DNA from: Myxococcales bacterium
GTDB lineage: Bacteria; Myxococcota_A; Polyangia; Nannocystales; Nannocystaceae
DNA length: 64,000 nt
Direction: 5' to 3'
Assembly: GCA_020633315.1 (NCBI GenBank)
Contig: JACKDV010000004.1
Location: 310,001 to 374,000, forward strand
Both the position numbers and the translations under genes were made by a program. Below are positions 7,554-17,057 of this stretch, piece after piece (position 1 is the first letter of the stretch; each line of letters opens with the position of its first letter). The notes under the pieces were generated by a model. That model saw only the letters and a program-made list of their open reading frames with translations, had not been told where the DNA came from and did no database searches.

Positions 7554-8603
7554 CTACCTCTCGCTGGGGGCTTGCAGGATCACCACGGCTCGGAGCCCCT
7601 GCTCCGAGCCCGCGAACAGCAGCGCCCGGTCGCCCGGGGCGTAGCCTCGTTGCCAGGCGGCGATCGCCAGCACACAGAGCAGGATACCGGAGGCCGCCCC
7701 CACGTCGCCCCAGCTTCGCGAGGGCGCTTCGTAGTCCGCCGGGCGGCCGGCGCCGTGGCGGAGCAGGCCGGGGATCCGCAGGAGCGTGGTGCTCCACTCG
7801 TCGGTCCGGTAGCGCTCGCCGTTGAGGTCGCAGAGGATCCGATCGCACAGCTCGCCCGCACGCAGGTGGGCGGCGGCGCCTCGGATGGCCGCGGTGAGGG
7901 CCTTGGCCTGGTTGACGGCGTCGGTCTTGATGAGCGCCGTCTCGTGCTCGCTGTGGACCCCGCGCAGCACGGCCAGCGCGGGTAGCCGACACGCACGACG
8001 CACGCTCTCGCCCATGAGCACGGCAAAGCCCGCCGCCTCGCCGGGGAAGAAGCCCGAGCGGGTGCCGCCGGCCTGGAGCTGGCGGTGCTCCACGAGCCAC
8101 TCGATGGTGTCGGCGTGGAAGTAGCTCTCCACGCCACCCACCATCACGAGCTGCGCCTGGCGGCGCTCGAGCAGCTGCTGGCCGAGCAGTAGGGCATGCA
8201 GGGCACCGGCGTGGCCGCGGGCGGCGATGCGGACGTCGAGACCAGGGCGCACGGAGCGGGCGGCGGCCAGGATCTGGGTCTCGTGGGGCGGCCCGAAGCC
8301 GGGGCGGTGCTCGGGGACCGCGAGCAGCACGGGCACAGTGGGGGCCTGCGCCAGGATCGGCGTGCGCTCGATCAGGCTCGCGAGGGTCGTGGTGGTCAGG
8401 GCCAAGAGGCGCGCGATCCCGTGGGCGTCCTGGGGGACCTTGGGCTCGACGGCGCCGCGCAGGGGCTCGCCCTCCTGGTCGACCATGAAGGGGTGGTCTT
8501 GGATCCGCACGATCCCGGCCCGGACCGCGGCGGCGGCGGTCTCGGGGAGCAGGCCCACCGCGCAGCGACACGCGGTGCTCACGATCGCGGTCGGCTCGCT
8601 CAT
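7554..8603 (-). CDS. Ketoacyl-synthase-like protein of T6SS effector clusters, probably non-catalytic
   Basis: 349 residues from an ATG overlapping the DUF2169 stop (ATGA). The longer frame to 8951 runs inside that gene and is rejected. The thiolase fold is suggested by STACRCAVGL at the start, a long GHAGALHALLLGQQLL helix in the middle and a GDVGAASG motif near the C-terminus. Where a condensing enzyme has its nucleophile Cys before this helix, the sequence reads ARGHAG, so the catalytic Cys seems absent. Such proteins recur between DUF2169 and DUF4150 genes in myxobacterial T6SS cassettes and may act in effector loading. That role is inferred from context. Confidence 0.65.
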   Translation of the reverse strand: MSEPTAIVSTACRCAVGLLPETAAAAVRAGIVRIQDHPFMVDQEGEPLRGAVEPKVPQDAHGIARLLALTTTTLASLIERTPILAQAPTVPVLLAVPEHRPGFGPPHETQILAAARSVRPGLDVRIAARGHAGALHALLLGQQLLERRQAQLVMVGGVESYFHADTIEWLVEHRQLQAGGTRSGFFPGEAAGFAVLMGESVRRACRLPALAVLRGVHSEHETALIKTDAVNQAKALTAAIRGAAAHLRAGELCDRILCDLNGERYRTDEWSTTLLRIPGLLRHGAGRPADYEAPSRSWGDVGAASGILLCVLAIAAWQRGYAPGDRALLFAGSEQGLRAVVILQAPSER

Positions 8604-9610
8604 GTCAGGTAGGGCTTTTGCTTGATGAGGGTACGGTCGAGGTAGTCCATGTGCCGCAGCGGCACCGGCAGGCTCGTCTGCCACACCATCGAGAGCTTGC
8701 GCTCGTCGGTGAGCAGGATGACGGTCACGAGCTTGGCGCGGTGCTCCTCGGTGCGCTGGCCGAAGTAGGTGGTGAAGGCGAGGTAGATCTTGGGCAGGGT
8801 GACCTGCAGGACGCCGTCGGGGGTCATGTTGACGACCGAGACCAGCTCGCCGCCGCGCAGGTGCTGGCGGGGGCGCTGATCGACGGGCGAGCAGAGCGTG
8901 CTGCGGGGGTCCCAGTCCTTGGGGAGGAACGGGCGCTGCTCCTCGACCCACTTGGCGTCATAGGTGCCCACGAGCTCACGGCGCGGGGACCAGTAGCTCT
9001 CGATCGGACCGAAGCCGGCCGGGCCGGCGGTGGCGGGATCCTTGCCGGGATAGAGGATGTTGGGCGCGAGGCGGTTGGCGAGCTGCGACGGGTGGACGGC
9101 GAAGCCTGTGCCCACCGGGTTGCGCAGGTCGAAGGCTCGCTTGGCCGGGTCGGGCTCGTCGGGATCGGTGCCTCCGAACGCGCGCTCATAGACGACCGCC
9201 ATCCTGGTGAACGGACGGGGGCTGGTCTTGGAGCGCGCGCCGAGGCCCCCGTGGTAGACGCTGTCGCCGACGACGAGGAGGGTCTTCTCGACGCCTGGGA
9301 GGCGCAGGGCGACCGGGAGCTCGGTGACGGGCTGGCCGCGCGGGGCGTGGGCGTGGCCGACGACGAGGACGTCGGTGTTGGGCTTGAGCGGGCCGAGGTC
9401 GGCGTCGAGGCGGAGGCTCGAGAGGCCCGGGTCGCCGAGGTGCTCGGGGGCGAGAAGCGGGAGGGGTTGGTCGTCGGCGAGGGTGAGGGCGCCGGTGGGG
9501 GCGATGTCGAAGGTGGCCTTGACGGCGACGCTCCAGTGGTGGGCGCCGGTGGGGTCGCGGGTCCAGTTGCGCTCGGCCGCGTAGGGGGTGCGGTTGTCGA
9601 GGGTGAGCAC
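8600..9610 (-). CDS. DUF2169 T6SS effector adaptor/chaperone
   Basis: 336 residues with a GTG start at 9610, the first gene of the leftward operon. The DUF2169 hallmarks are visible: TPYAAERNWTRDPTGAHHW near the N-terminus, a VAVKATFDI strand, DVLVVGHAHAP, the ALRLPGVEKTLLVVGD region and YERAFGGTD in the centre. DUF2169 proteins help place PAAR-domain effectors on the T6SS spike. Its stop overlaps the next start by four bases, so the two are probably translationally coupled. No structural T6SS genes are in the window; the apparatus must be elsewhere. Confidence 0.85.
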   Translation of the reverse strand: MLTLDNRTPYAAERNWTRDPTGAHHWSVAVKATFDIAPTGALTLADDQPLPLLAPEHLGDPGLSSLRLDADLGPLKPNTDVLVVGHAHAPRGQPVTELPVALRLPGVEKTLLVVGDSVYHGGLGARSKTSPRPFTRMAVVYERAFGGTDPDEPDPAKRAFDLRNPVGTGFAVHPSQLANRLAPNILYPGKDPATAGPAGFGPIESYWSPRRELVGTYDAKWVEEQRPFLPKDWDPRSTLCSPVDQRPRQHLRGGELVSVVNMTPDGVLQVTLPKIYLAFTTYFGQRTEEHRAKLVTVILLTDERKLSMVWQTSLPVPLRHMDYLDRTLIKQKPYLT

Positions 9611-9903
9611 GGGGGAGGGAGGAGATTACCAGGTCCTTTCGACGGTAGAGGCGCTCGGTGGAGCATCGGACCCACAGCCTGCGCGAGTAAGGCCGACGAG
9701 ATCCCCACGATTCTGGAGTTGGCACTCGGCGGTGACGACCCTATCGCCGTCACGTTCCGACAACGAGGACTTCCTGCGTTGGCCTCCTGGCATCCCCTGG
9801 CCTGCTGTGCTCCGATCTGGATCTTTCGGGTCACCGGAGAGAGCTCGGCAACCGTTCGGCCAGGGTCACGCAAGAAGAAGGCGACGACGACCGCAGGGAC
9901 GAT
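9611..9903 (+). promoter_or_regulatory. Candidate CRISPR leader / shared intergenic region
   Basis: 293 bases separate the divergent DUF2169 start from the first repeat. Repeats at this end are regular while those at the far end are decayed, so the leader should be here. No strong AT-rich tract is visible, and no clear -35/-10 pair was found. The promoter of the leftward operon must lie in the same interval. Confidence 0.4.
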
Positions 9904-12900
9904 GCTTCAATGGGGCCGCCCTGCGAGCAGGGCGGAGACCGGGTTGGGTCGGGTCTTCACCATGAGTGTCTGGCAGCTTCAATGGGGCCGCCCTGCGAGC
10001 AGGGCGGAGACCCGCCAGACGGCTTCCTCCGCGAGTCCCCTCCGCCGCTTCAATGGGGCCGCCCTGCGAGCAGGGCGGAGACAGTAACGCCACAGCGGGA
10101 GCCCGGTGGGGCCTATCTCGCTTCAATGGGGCCGCCCTGCGAGCAGGGCGGAGACCGGGGGTGCCGGGAACCGGGGTCACGGCGTTGATGGTGCTTCAAT
10201 GGGGCCGCCCTGCGAGCAGGGCGGAGACCGGTGAACGTGAGGGCGTGCGGCGAGCCTGCGTGAGCTTCAATGGGGCCGCCCTGCGAGCAGGGGCGGAGAC
10301 CTCTCGTTCGCGGCCATCGAGAGAGCGAGGTTCACGCTTCAATGGGGCCGCCCTGCGAGCAGGGCGGAGACCTCGATTGACTTGAAAGTCAATCAGGTTT
10401 TCAACAGTGCTTCAATGGGGCCGCCCTGCGAGCAGGGCGAGACAGCTGGTGGCGACCTCGCACTGCTCCTCTCGGCGGAGCTTCACGGCCCGCCCTGCGA
10501 GCAGGGCGGAGACTGGAGCTGATCAAGCGCTCCAAGGCCCGGGGTGGGCTTCAATGGGGCCGCCCTGCGAGCAGGGCGGAGACGGATGACCGTCACCGCG
10601 GCGCCCACGGCCGAGGCGGCTTCAATGGGGCCGCCCTGCGAGCAGGGCGGAGACAACGTGGAGCGCGTCGAAGAGAGGAAGAACGATGAAGCTTCAATGG
10701 GGCCGCCCTGCGAGCAGGGCGAGACACCCCGCAAGGGAAGGCGCTCACGACTGTGGGCCGCTTCAATGGGGCCGCCCTGCGAGCAGGGCGGAGACCCCAC
10801 CGCATGAAGAACCGTGCGCAGAACATCCGCAAGCTTCAATGGGGCCGCCCTGCGAGCAGGGCGGAGAACTCCCTCGCGCCGCACGATGTCGCCATACGAT
10901 TCCATGCTTCAATGGGGCCGCCCGCCCTGCGAGCAGGGCGGAACACGCCATGTGATAGCCTCCGCCGTGGCTATCTCACGCTTCAATGGGGCCGCCCTGC
11001 GAGCAGGGCGGAGACCGGCCCGCTCGACGTGACCCCGACGCTGCTGATCTGGCTTCAATGGGGCCGCCCTGCGAGCAGGGCGGAGACCTGGACAAGCGAG
11101 GCGCCCACGACCTCGCCGGAAGGCTTCAATGGGGCCGCCCTGCGAGCAGGGCGGAGACGTGACCACAGGGTACCTGAGTCCGACGGCGAGTGCGGCTTCA
11201 ATGGGGCCGCCCTGCGAGCAGGGGCGGAGACCGAGGAGAAGAGCACCGACCGCCCCACCCGGGGAAGCTTCAATGGGGCCGCCCTGCGAGCAGGGCGGAG
11301 ACCGGGCTCTTCGTTCAGGTTGCGCTGCGTCTGTCGTCGTGTGCTTCAATGGGGCCGCCCTGCGAGCAGGGCGGAGACGCCATGGCGGGCATGTCCGGCG
11401 GGTTCGTGGGCCAGCTTCAATGGGGCCGCCCTGCGAGCAGGGCGGAGACGAGGTGCTCGACCGCGAACGACCTTGGCCGACGAGCGCTTCAATGACGCCG
11501 CCCTGCGAGCAGGGCGGAGACGCGGCGAAGCTTCATGGCTGGCGTGTCGATGGAGCTTCAATGGGGCCGCCCTGCGAGCAGGGCGGAGACGCCCTTGGGC
11601 GGCGGCCGGATCGGGTGCGGATCACGCTTCAATGGGGCCGCCCTGCGAGCAGGGCGGAGACAACGGCGTCAGGCTGCGCAAGCGGAGCGTCAGGCGGCGC
11701 TTCAATGGGGCCCGCCCTGCGAGCAGGGCGGAGACGGATGTCTGAGCGTGTCGGCTTGGTCGCGGCACCCCGCTTCAATGGGGCCGCCCTGCGAGCAGGG
11801 CGGAGACGGGTCGCCGGGAGCGTGGTCGGCGGCACGGGATCGGGGCTTCAATGGGGCCGCCCTGCGAGCAGGGCGGAGACACACCTTTCCTCGCCGACGT
11901 CCAGCTCGACCACGACCTGCTTCAATGGGGCCGCCCTGCGGAGCAGGGCGGAGACCTCCGGTCCCCAGTCGTCCGGGATGTCCGTGTCGGCTTCAATGGG
12001 GCCGCCCTGCGAGCAGGGCGGAGACGCGCCAGGAGCCCACACCCACGCACCCCGGAGGCTTCAATGGGGCCGCCCTGCGAGCAGGGCGGAGACGAGCCGG
12101 GCGAGGTGGTGCTCGACATCATCGAGGCGCTTCAATGGGGCCGCCCTGCGAGCAGGGCGGAGACAGGGTCGGGCCTTTGCGGTGTGAGCACTCCAAGCGT
12201 GGAAGCTTCAATGGGGCCGCCCTGCGAGCAGGGCGGAGACGCGAGCAGGTGGCACGCGATGATTCTGGGCGAGGTGCTTCAATGGGGCCGCCCTGCGAGC
12301 AGGGCGGAGACAGCTCGGCGAGCGAGCCGGGTCCACCCGTCGACCGTGCTTCAATGGGGCCGCCCTGCGAGCAGGGCGGAGACCTTGAGAACACGACGCC
12401 ATGCCCAATCGCTACCGCGTGCTGCTTCAATGGGGCCGCCCTGCGAGCAGGGCGGAGACGATCCCGCTTCCGCGGCCTCGGTCGCCGTCACGCGGCTTCA
12501 ATGGGGCCGCCCTGCGAGCAGGGCGGAGACACACGAGCTTTCGTTGCCCTCCAGGCATACTGCGAGGCTTCAATGGGGCCGCCCTGCGAGCAGGGCGGAG
12601 ACTCGGTCAGACTCCAAACACGGCGCGATCGGCCTCGAGCTTCAATGGGGCCGCCCTGCGAGCAGCAGGGCGGAGACTTGCGTAGCTGGTACAGCAGCTA
12701 CGCACAGCACGACAGCTTCAATGGGGCCGCCCTGCGAGCAGGGCGGAGACGCGCGGCAAGCGTCTGGAGATGCGCCCCGTTGAGTACGCTTCAATGGGGC
12801 CGCCCTGCGAGCAGGGCGGAGACGGGCCTCTTGCCGCGGCGCGGCCAGCATTCAGGTCGGCTTCAATGGGGCCGCCCTGCGAGCAGGGCGGAGACGTGGT

Positions 12901-13901
12901 AGCTCTGTACGAGCTGCTCCCGCAGGTGGAGGCTTCAATGGGGCCGCCCTGCGAGCAGGGCGGAGACATCTCATGCACGGCCTCTGGCTCCTCGGGGTAC
13001 CCATAGCTTCAATGGGGCCGCCCTGCGAGCAGGGCGGAGACTCAGCGGATCCCGACCTGGACCCCATCGACCGCTGCTTCAATGGGGCCGCCCTGCGAGC
13101 AGGGCGGAGACGCCGATGTCGATCACCCACCGGCCGAGGTACTCGCGCACGCTTCAATGGGGCCGCCCTGCGAGCAGGGCGGAGACATCCTGGCCCGTCC
13201 CGAGTGGGGCCCCATCATCGGGCTTCAATGGGGCCGCCCTGCGAGCAGGGGCGGAGACCCGCACAGGCATGGTCGAGGGTATGGATCAGGGGCTTCAATG
13301 GGGCCGCCCTGCGAGCAGGGCGGAGACACACCATGACCCGGCAGCTCTGGGGCCTGACCCTGCGGCTTCATGGGGCCGCCCTGCGAGCAGGGCGGAGACC
13401 GCAGGCGATCCATCGAGTCGACCGGATGCTCCGCCCTGCCCCGCCTGCGAGCAGGGCGGAGACCGAGGCATCGAGCGAGCGGTGCGGGACCGGGCTTCAA
13501 TGGGGCGGCTGCGACAGGGCGGAGACCGAGGCGTTCCCGCGCGCAGGCGACCATGGGCTTCACGGGGCCGCCTGCGAGCAGGGCGGAGACAGGGAGCGGA
13601 CCCTGACGGTGCGCAGCCCTGCGAGCAGGGCGGAGACGAAAATCCTCGACCGGACCCGTGGGCGGCCCTTCAATGGGCAGCCGCCCTGCGAGCAGGGCGG
13701 AGACGACCGATCCCGCGCATCAATCCCCGCGGCCGCCTGCGGGGACGAACACGGCCACTTCAATGCGGGCATGAGCCCGCCCTGCGAGCAGGGCGCGGGC
13801 GAGCACGGGCGGAGACGAGGCCGATCCCTTGCCGCAGGTCGACCAATGGGAGCCGCCCTGCGCTTCGGAGAATGGGGCCGCCCTGCGAGCAGGGCGGAGA
13901 C
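9904..13901 (+). CRISPR. Type I-G CRISPR array, about 56 repeats
   Basis: The 36-bp repeat begins GCTTCAATGGGG and ends GCGGAGAC. Its centre forms an 8-bp stem (CCGCCCTG / CAGGGCGG) with a CGAG loop, suitable for cleavage by the Cas6-like part of Csb2. Spacers are mostly 33-37 bases. By hand count there are about 56 repeats. Repeats up to about 13327 are mostly exact, with scattered indels (extra G at 10264, 11195 and 13222; lost G at 10409 and 10691; inserted CCCG at 10906; CAG duplication at 12639). From 13365 repeats become truncated or mutated and spacers irregular. This marks 13901 as the old, leader-distal end, next to the cas genes. Confidence 0.98.
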
Positions 13902-14173
13902 TGCCGGTCCGCAACAGCTTACCATCATTGCCATTCTCGACCACCAATTCACGCGACCACCAAAACCGACATATCCCCGGTCCCGTGTTCAACACCTATG
14001 CAGTTCCCAGACATCATCGTAGCCCCCCTTGGCACTCGGAATTCTCCACTTTGCACGCAAGACCGGGGTTTCGCACGGCGAGATGCCGCGTGATTTCCAG
14101 TCACCCTATCACACCCACCGACCCCCCCACCATACCGGAGATCCCGCGGCCATGCCCGCGCCAATGCCTCGCA
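13902..14173. other. Array trailer, no gene seen
   Basis: Lower-GC stretch after the last repeat. It begins with TGCCGGTCCGCAACAGC and contains runs such as CCACCAAAACCGACAT. Frames through it on both strands are short or Pro/Arg-rich and have no recognisable motif. It could hold the promoter for the cas4-cas1 / cas2 unit together with the repeat block that follows. Confidence 0.4.
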
Positions 14174-14384
14174 GCACCTCCCCGGACCTCCCGCTCGCCG
14201 ATTCCACAGGCCATCGAGACCTCCCGGAACATCCCCAACCCCATTGCACTGCGCCCCGTGACCTCCCGGGACATCTCCAACCCCACCGCACGGCCCGTCG
14301 AGACCTCCTGGGCATCCCCAACCCCATTGCACTGCGCCCCGCGACCTCCCCGGGTCTCTCCAATCCCCCATGCACAGCCCCGCC
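14174..14384. repeat. Five imperfect tandem repeats of about 42 bp upstream of cas4-cas1
   Basis: Units start at about 14174, 14216, 14258, 14300 and 14341 (42, 42, 42, 41 and 44 bases). Each begins with a variant of GAGACCTCCCGGGACATC and continues with CCAACCCCATTGCACTGC or a decayed form. Units at 14216 and 14300 share an identical run of about 29 bases. The unit is unlike the CRISPR repeat. A 41-base unit breaks any reading frame, so coding is unlikely. It sits 108 bases before the cas4-cas1 start. Function unknown. Confidence 0.75.
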
Positions 14385-14491
14385 GGATCTCCCGGGACCT
14401 CGCGCCCCTGACCCCTTCGAGCCAATCGCACTTTTTCGTCGACCCGCAGTGATCGAATCCCGTCCTCGCGCCACGTTACCTCCACACCGTC

Positions 14492-16342
14492 ATGCCCGAG
14501 CGCATCCGCCATTCACCGCCCAGCGAGTCTGCCGATCTCGTCCCCGTACGAATGTGCAACGAGCTGGTCTACTGCGAGCGTTTGTTCTACCTTGAGCACG
14601 TCCAGGGCTACTTCGTCGACTCCTCCGACACGGTGCACGGCCGCTCCCAGCACGAGCGCGCCGCGACCAAGGGCCGCACCACCACCGTCACCCCTCCCAC
14701 GGCCGAGCCCGACCCCGACGACCCCACCCTCTCCGAGCTGCTCGAGGCTCCCCGCCGCTGCGTCACCCTGGAGTCCGCCAGCCTCGGCGTGCGTGGCCAG
14801 GTCGACCTCGTCGAGCTGCACGACGACGAGGCGGTGATCATCGAGGCCAAGCACGGTGCATCGCCGTCCCACGACGACCACCGCTGGTACGACCATCCCC
14901 TGCCCTACCGCGCCTGGCCGGCCGACGTGGCCCAGCTCGGCCTCTACATGGCGCTGCTGCGCGAGTCGGGCGTGCCCTGCCACCGCGCCCAGCTGCTGTA
15001 CCGCAAGGACCGTCACCGCACCGAGATCCCCTGGTCCGCGGAGCTCGAGCGCTTCGTCCACGCAGTGGTCCGGCGCGCCCGCGAGGTGGCAGCGCTGCCC
15101 AAGCCCCCGGCCCCGCTCGAGCTCAGCCCCAAGTGCCCGCGCTGCTCGCTGCACACCATCTGCCTCCCCGACGAGCACCTCGCCCTCGCCCGCGAGGCGG
15201 CCGGACAGACCGTGCCGCCGCTGCGCCGCATCGTGCCCGGCGCGGACGACCGCGCGGTGCTCCACGTGCTCACTCCCGGCAGCGCCCTGCGCAAGGACGG
15301 CCAGGGCATTCGCCTCAGCGTGCGTGGGATCCCCGATCCGCAGCGGATCCTCGTCAAGGATCTGGCCCAGGTCGCCCTGTACGGGCCCAGCCAGATCACC
15401 GCGCAGTGCATGACGATGCTGCTGCTCGAGGACGTCCCCGTGGCCCACCACACGGGCTCCGGCCGCCTGCTGGGCATGACGATGCCGCTGGCCACCCGCA
15501 ACGTCACCCTGCGTCGCGCCCAGTTCCGCACCGCCGACGATCCCGAGCGCTGCCTCGTCGCCGCCCGAGCCCTGGTCGTGGCCAAGATCCGCAACCAGCG
15601 AACCGTGCTCCGCCGCTACCGCACGGGTCACACCGCCGACGATCCCCTCGACGAGCGGCTCCCGGCCTGGGCCGATCCCACCGCCGACGATCCCGAGACC
15701 CAGGCCGCCGTGGAGCAGCGCGCCACCACCATCGGCGAGGCGCTCGCCCGCATGCGCAACGCCTGGCGCGGCGCCCAGCGAGCCACGGACATCGACGCCC
15801 TACGCGGCCACGAGGGCGACGCCGCCGCGACCTACTTCGGCGCCCTGCCCTCGATCCTGCCCGCCCCGTGGCCCGACGAGCTGCGCGGACGCTCGCGTCG
15901 CCCGCCTCGCGATCGCGTCAACGCCATGCTCGGCTTCGGCTACGCCATGCTCACCCGCGACGCCACCGCGGCCCTCGGTCGCGTGGGCCTCGATCCCATG
16001 GTCGGCCTGTTCCACACCACCATCCCCGGCCGCCCGGCCCTGGCCCTCGATCTGCTCGAGCCCTTCCGCCCCGCCTGGGTCGATGCCTCCATCCTGCGCC
16101 TGCTCGCCACGGGTGGGATCACCCCGGAGTGCTTCATCCGCTCCGGCGACGGTGTGTTCCTCACCGATCCCGGCCGCCGCGCCCTGGTGGCCGCCTACGA
16201 GCGCCGCGCCGACGAGCGGATCACCCACCCTCGCTTCGGCTACCGCATGAGCTACCGCCGCATGCTCGAGCTCGAGGCCCGCGTGCTCGCCAAGTGGATG
16301 GCCGGCGAGATCGACGAATTCTCTCCCCTGCTCACCCGCTAG
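14492..16342 (+). CDS. cas4-cas1: Cas4-Cas1 fusion (CRISPR adaptation nuclease/integrase)
   Basis: 616 residues. Residues 1-230 are Cas4, a RecB-like nuclease that trims prespacers: C28, acidic D105, E118-x-K120, a QLGLY motif at 148-152, and a distal C215-x2-C218-x5-C224 trio completing an Fe-S site. Residues about 245-616 are Cas1, the integrase, with catalytic E441 (GHEGDAAATYF), H508 (LFHTTIPG) and D520 (ALALDLLEPFRP). Fusion of the two is characteristic of type I-G (I-U). cas2 follows after 4 bases. All metal-binding residues appear intact, so the adaptation module should be functional. Confidence 0.97.
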   Translation: MPERIRHSPPSESADLVPVRMCNELVYCERLFYLEHVQGYFVDSSDTVHGRSQHERAATKGRTTTVTPPTAEPDPDDPTLSELLEAPRRCVTLESASLGVRGQVDLVELHDDEAVIIEAKHGASPSHDDHRWYDHPLPYRAWPADVAQLGLYMALLRESGVPCHRAQLLYRKDRHRTEIPWSAELERFVHAVVRRAREVAALPKPPAPLELSPKCPRCSLHTICLPDEHLALAREAAGQTVPPLRRIVPGADDRAVLHVLTPGSALRKDGQGIRLSVRGIPDPQRILVKDLAQVALYGPSQITAQCMTMLLLEDVPVAHHTGSGRLLGMTMPLATRNVTLRRAQFRTADDPERCLVAARALVVAKIRNQRTVLRRYRTGHTADDPLDERLPAWADPTADDPETQAAVEQRATTIGEALARMRNAWRGAQRATDIDALRGHEGDAAATYFGALPSILPAPWPDELRGRSRRPPRDRVNAMLGFGYAMLTRDATAALGRVGLDPMVGLFHTTIPGRPALALDLLEPFRPAWVDASILRLLATGGITPECFIRSGDGVFLTDPGRRALVAAYERRADERITHPRFGYRMSYRRMLELEARVLAKWMAGEIDEFSPLLTR

Positions 16343-16346
16343 CCCG

Positions 16347-16643
16347 ATGCGCCATCACTTCATCGTGGCCTATGACATCAGCGATCCCCAGCGCCTCCGC
16401 CAGGTCCACAAGACCGTGCGTGACTTCGGCACGCCGCTCCAGCTCTCCGTGTTCGCCTGTACCCTCTCTTCCCTCGACCGCGCCACCTTGCAGGCACGCC
16501 TGCTGACGATCATCGACACCACCGCCGACCAGGTGATGTTCGTGCGCCTCGCCCCGGTCCACCCCGGTGACACCCGCCCCCCCGGCTGCGAGACCCTCGG
16601 CCGGCCCCTGCGAGCTCGGATCGACAGCGCCATCGTGACCTGA
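16347..16643 (+). CDS. cas2: Cas2 (adaptation complex subunit)
   Basis: 98 residues, the usual Cas2 length. It starts MRHHFIVAYDISDPQRLRQV, with the conserved first beta-strand ending in YDIS, followed by VRDFGTPLQLSVFACTLS and a C-terminal strand DQVMFVRLAPV. It would form the central dimer of the Cas1-Cas2 spacer integration complex. The ATG is 4 bases after the cas4-cas1 stop, so the two are co-transcribed. Confidence 0.95.
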   Translation: MRHHFIVAYDISDPQRLRQVHKTVRDFGTPLQLSVFACTLSSLDRATLQARLLTIIDTTADQVMFVRLAPVHPGDTRPPGCETLGRPLRARIDSAIVT

Positions 16644-16894
16644 TCACCTCGGCCCACTTCGGGGCTCGCCGAACCCGAGACCCCTCTGCTCTACTCCGGT
16701 GCCCCGATATGCCAACCTGATCGACCGTCTTTAGTCACTCATCTCCCAGTCATGAACCCAGACGGATGACCTGACTTCAACAGCGACGGCAATAGAGCCC
16801 CCTGGTACGAGATTCAGCTGATGACTGTCTCTCGCGCCGCGAAGACGCTCGATTTCTGTTGACAGAGTAGGTAGGTGGGGTTCACCCTCCGAGC

Positions 16895-17047
16895 ATGGCA
16901 GGGTCAAAGTACTACGGAGGCGTCCGGCCCGTAAAGAGAATTTTCAGGAACCTCATCGAGGTACTGGCCTGGCTGCTCTTCCCCAACCCAGAACCTCCCC
17001 AACAGCCACCAAAACCTCCGCCTCAGAAGCCGCCTATCGGCTTCTAG
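16895..17047 (+). CDS. Small hydrophobic/proline-rich ORF (50 aa) between cas2 and csb1
   Basis: ATG at 16895, TAG at 17045-17047. It has a basic start (MAGSKYYGGVRPVKRIF), a hydrophobic stretch (LIEVLAWLLFP) and a Pro-rich tail (PEPPQQPPKPPPQKPPIGF). The surrounding sequence is AT-richer than the cas genes. No strong ribosome binding site is visible. A TTGACA hexamer stands at 16858-16863 without a good -10. It ends 10 bases before a degenerate CRISPR repeat on the opposite strand. It resembles no family I recognise. It could be a small membrane-active protein or toxin linked to that element, or a chance ORF. Confidence 0.35.
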   Translation: MAGSKYYGGVRPVKRIFRNLIEVLAWLLFPNPEPPQQPPKPPPQKPPIGF

Positions 17048-17057
17048 AAAGTCCAAC

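Noticed and set aside
9910..13950. Many long frames through the CRISPR array giving repeated peptide strings on both strands
   Set aside because: They arise from the 36-bp repeat and spacer lengths that sometimes keep frame. They shift frame wherever spacer length changes and have no starts or ribosome sites of note.
13949..14595. Repetitive Pro/Arg and Gly-rich frames in the gap between array and cas4-cas1
   Set aside because: Driven by the 42-bp tandem repeats; a 41-base unit breaks periodic reading, and the frames run into cas4-cas1 in another frame.
16771..16790. GACTTCAACAGCGACGGC on the + strand as a further degenerate repeat
   Set aside because: Only the first seven bases match the repeat well, and no repeat-end sequence lies 35-37 bases upstream.
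16858..16894. TTGACA before the 50-codon ORF as a full promoter
   Set aside because: No acceptable -10 at 16-18 bases, and no ribosome binding site near the ATG. Kept only as a note.
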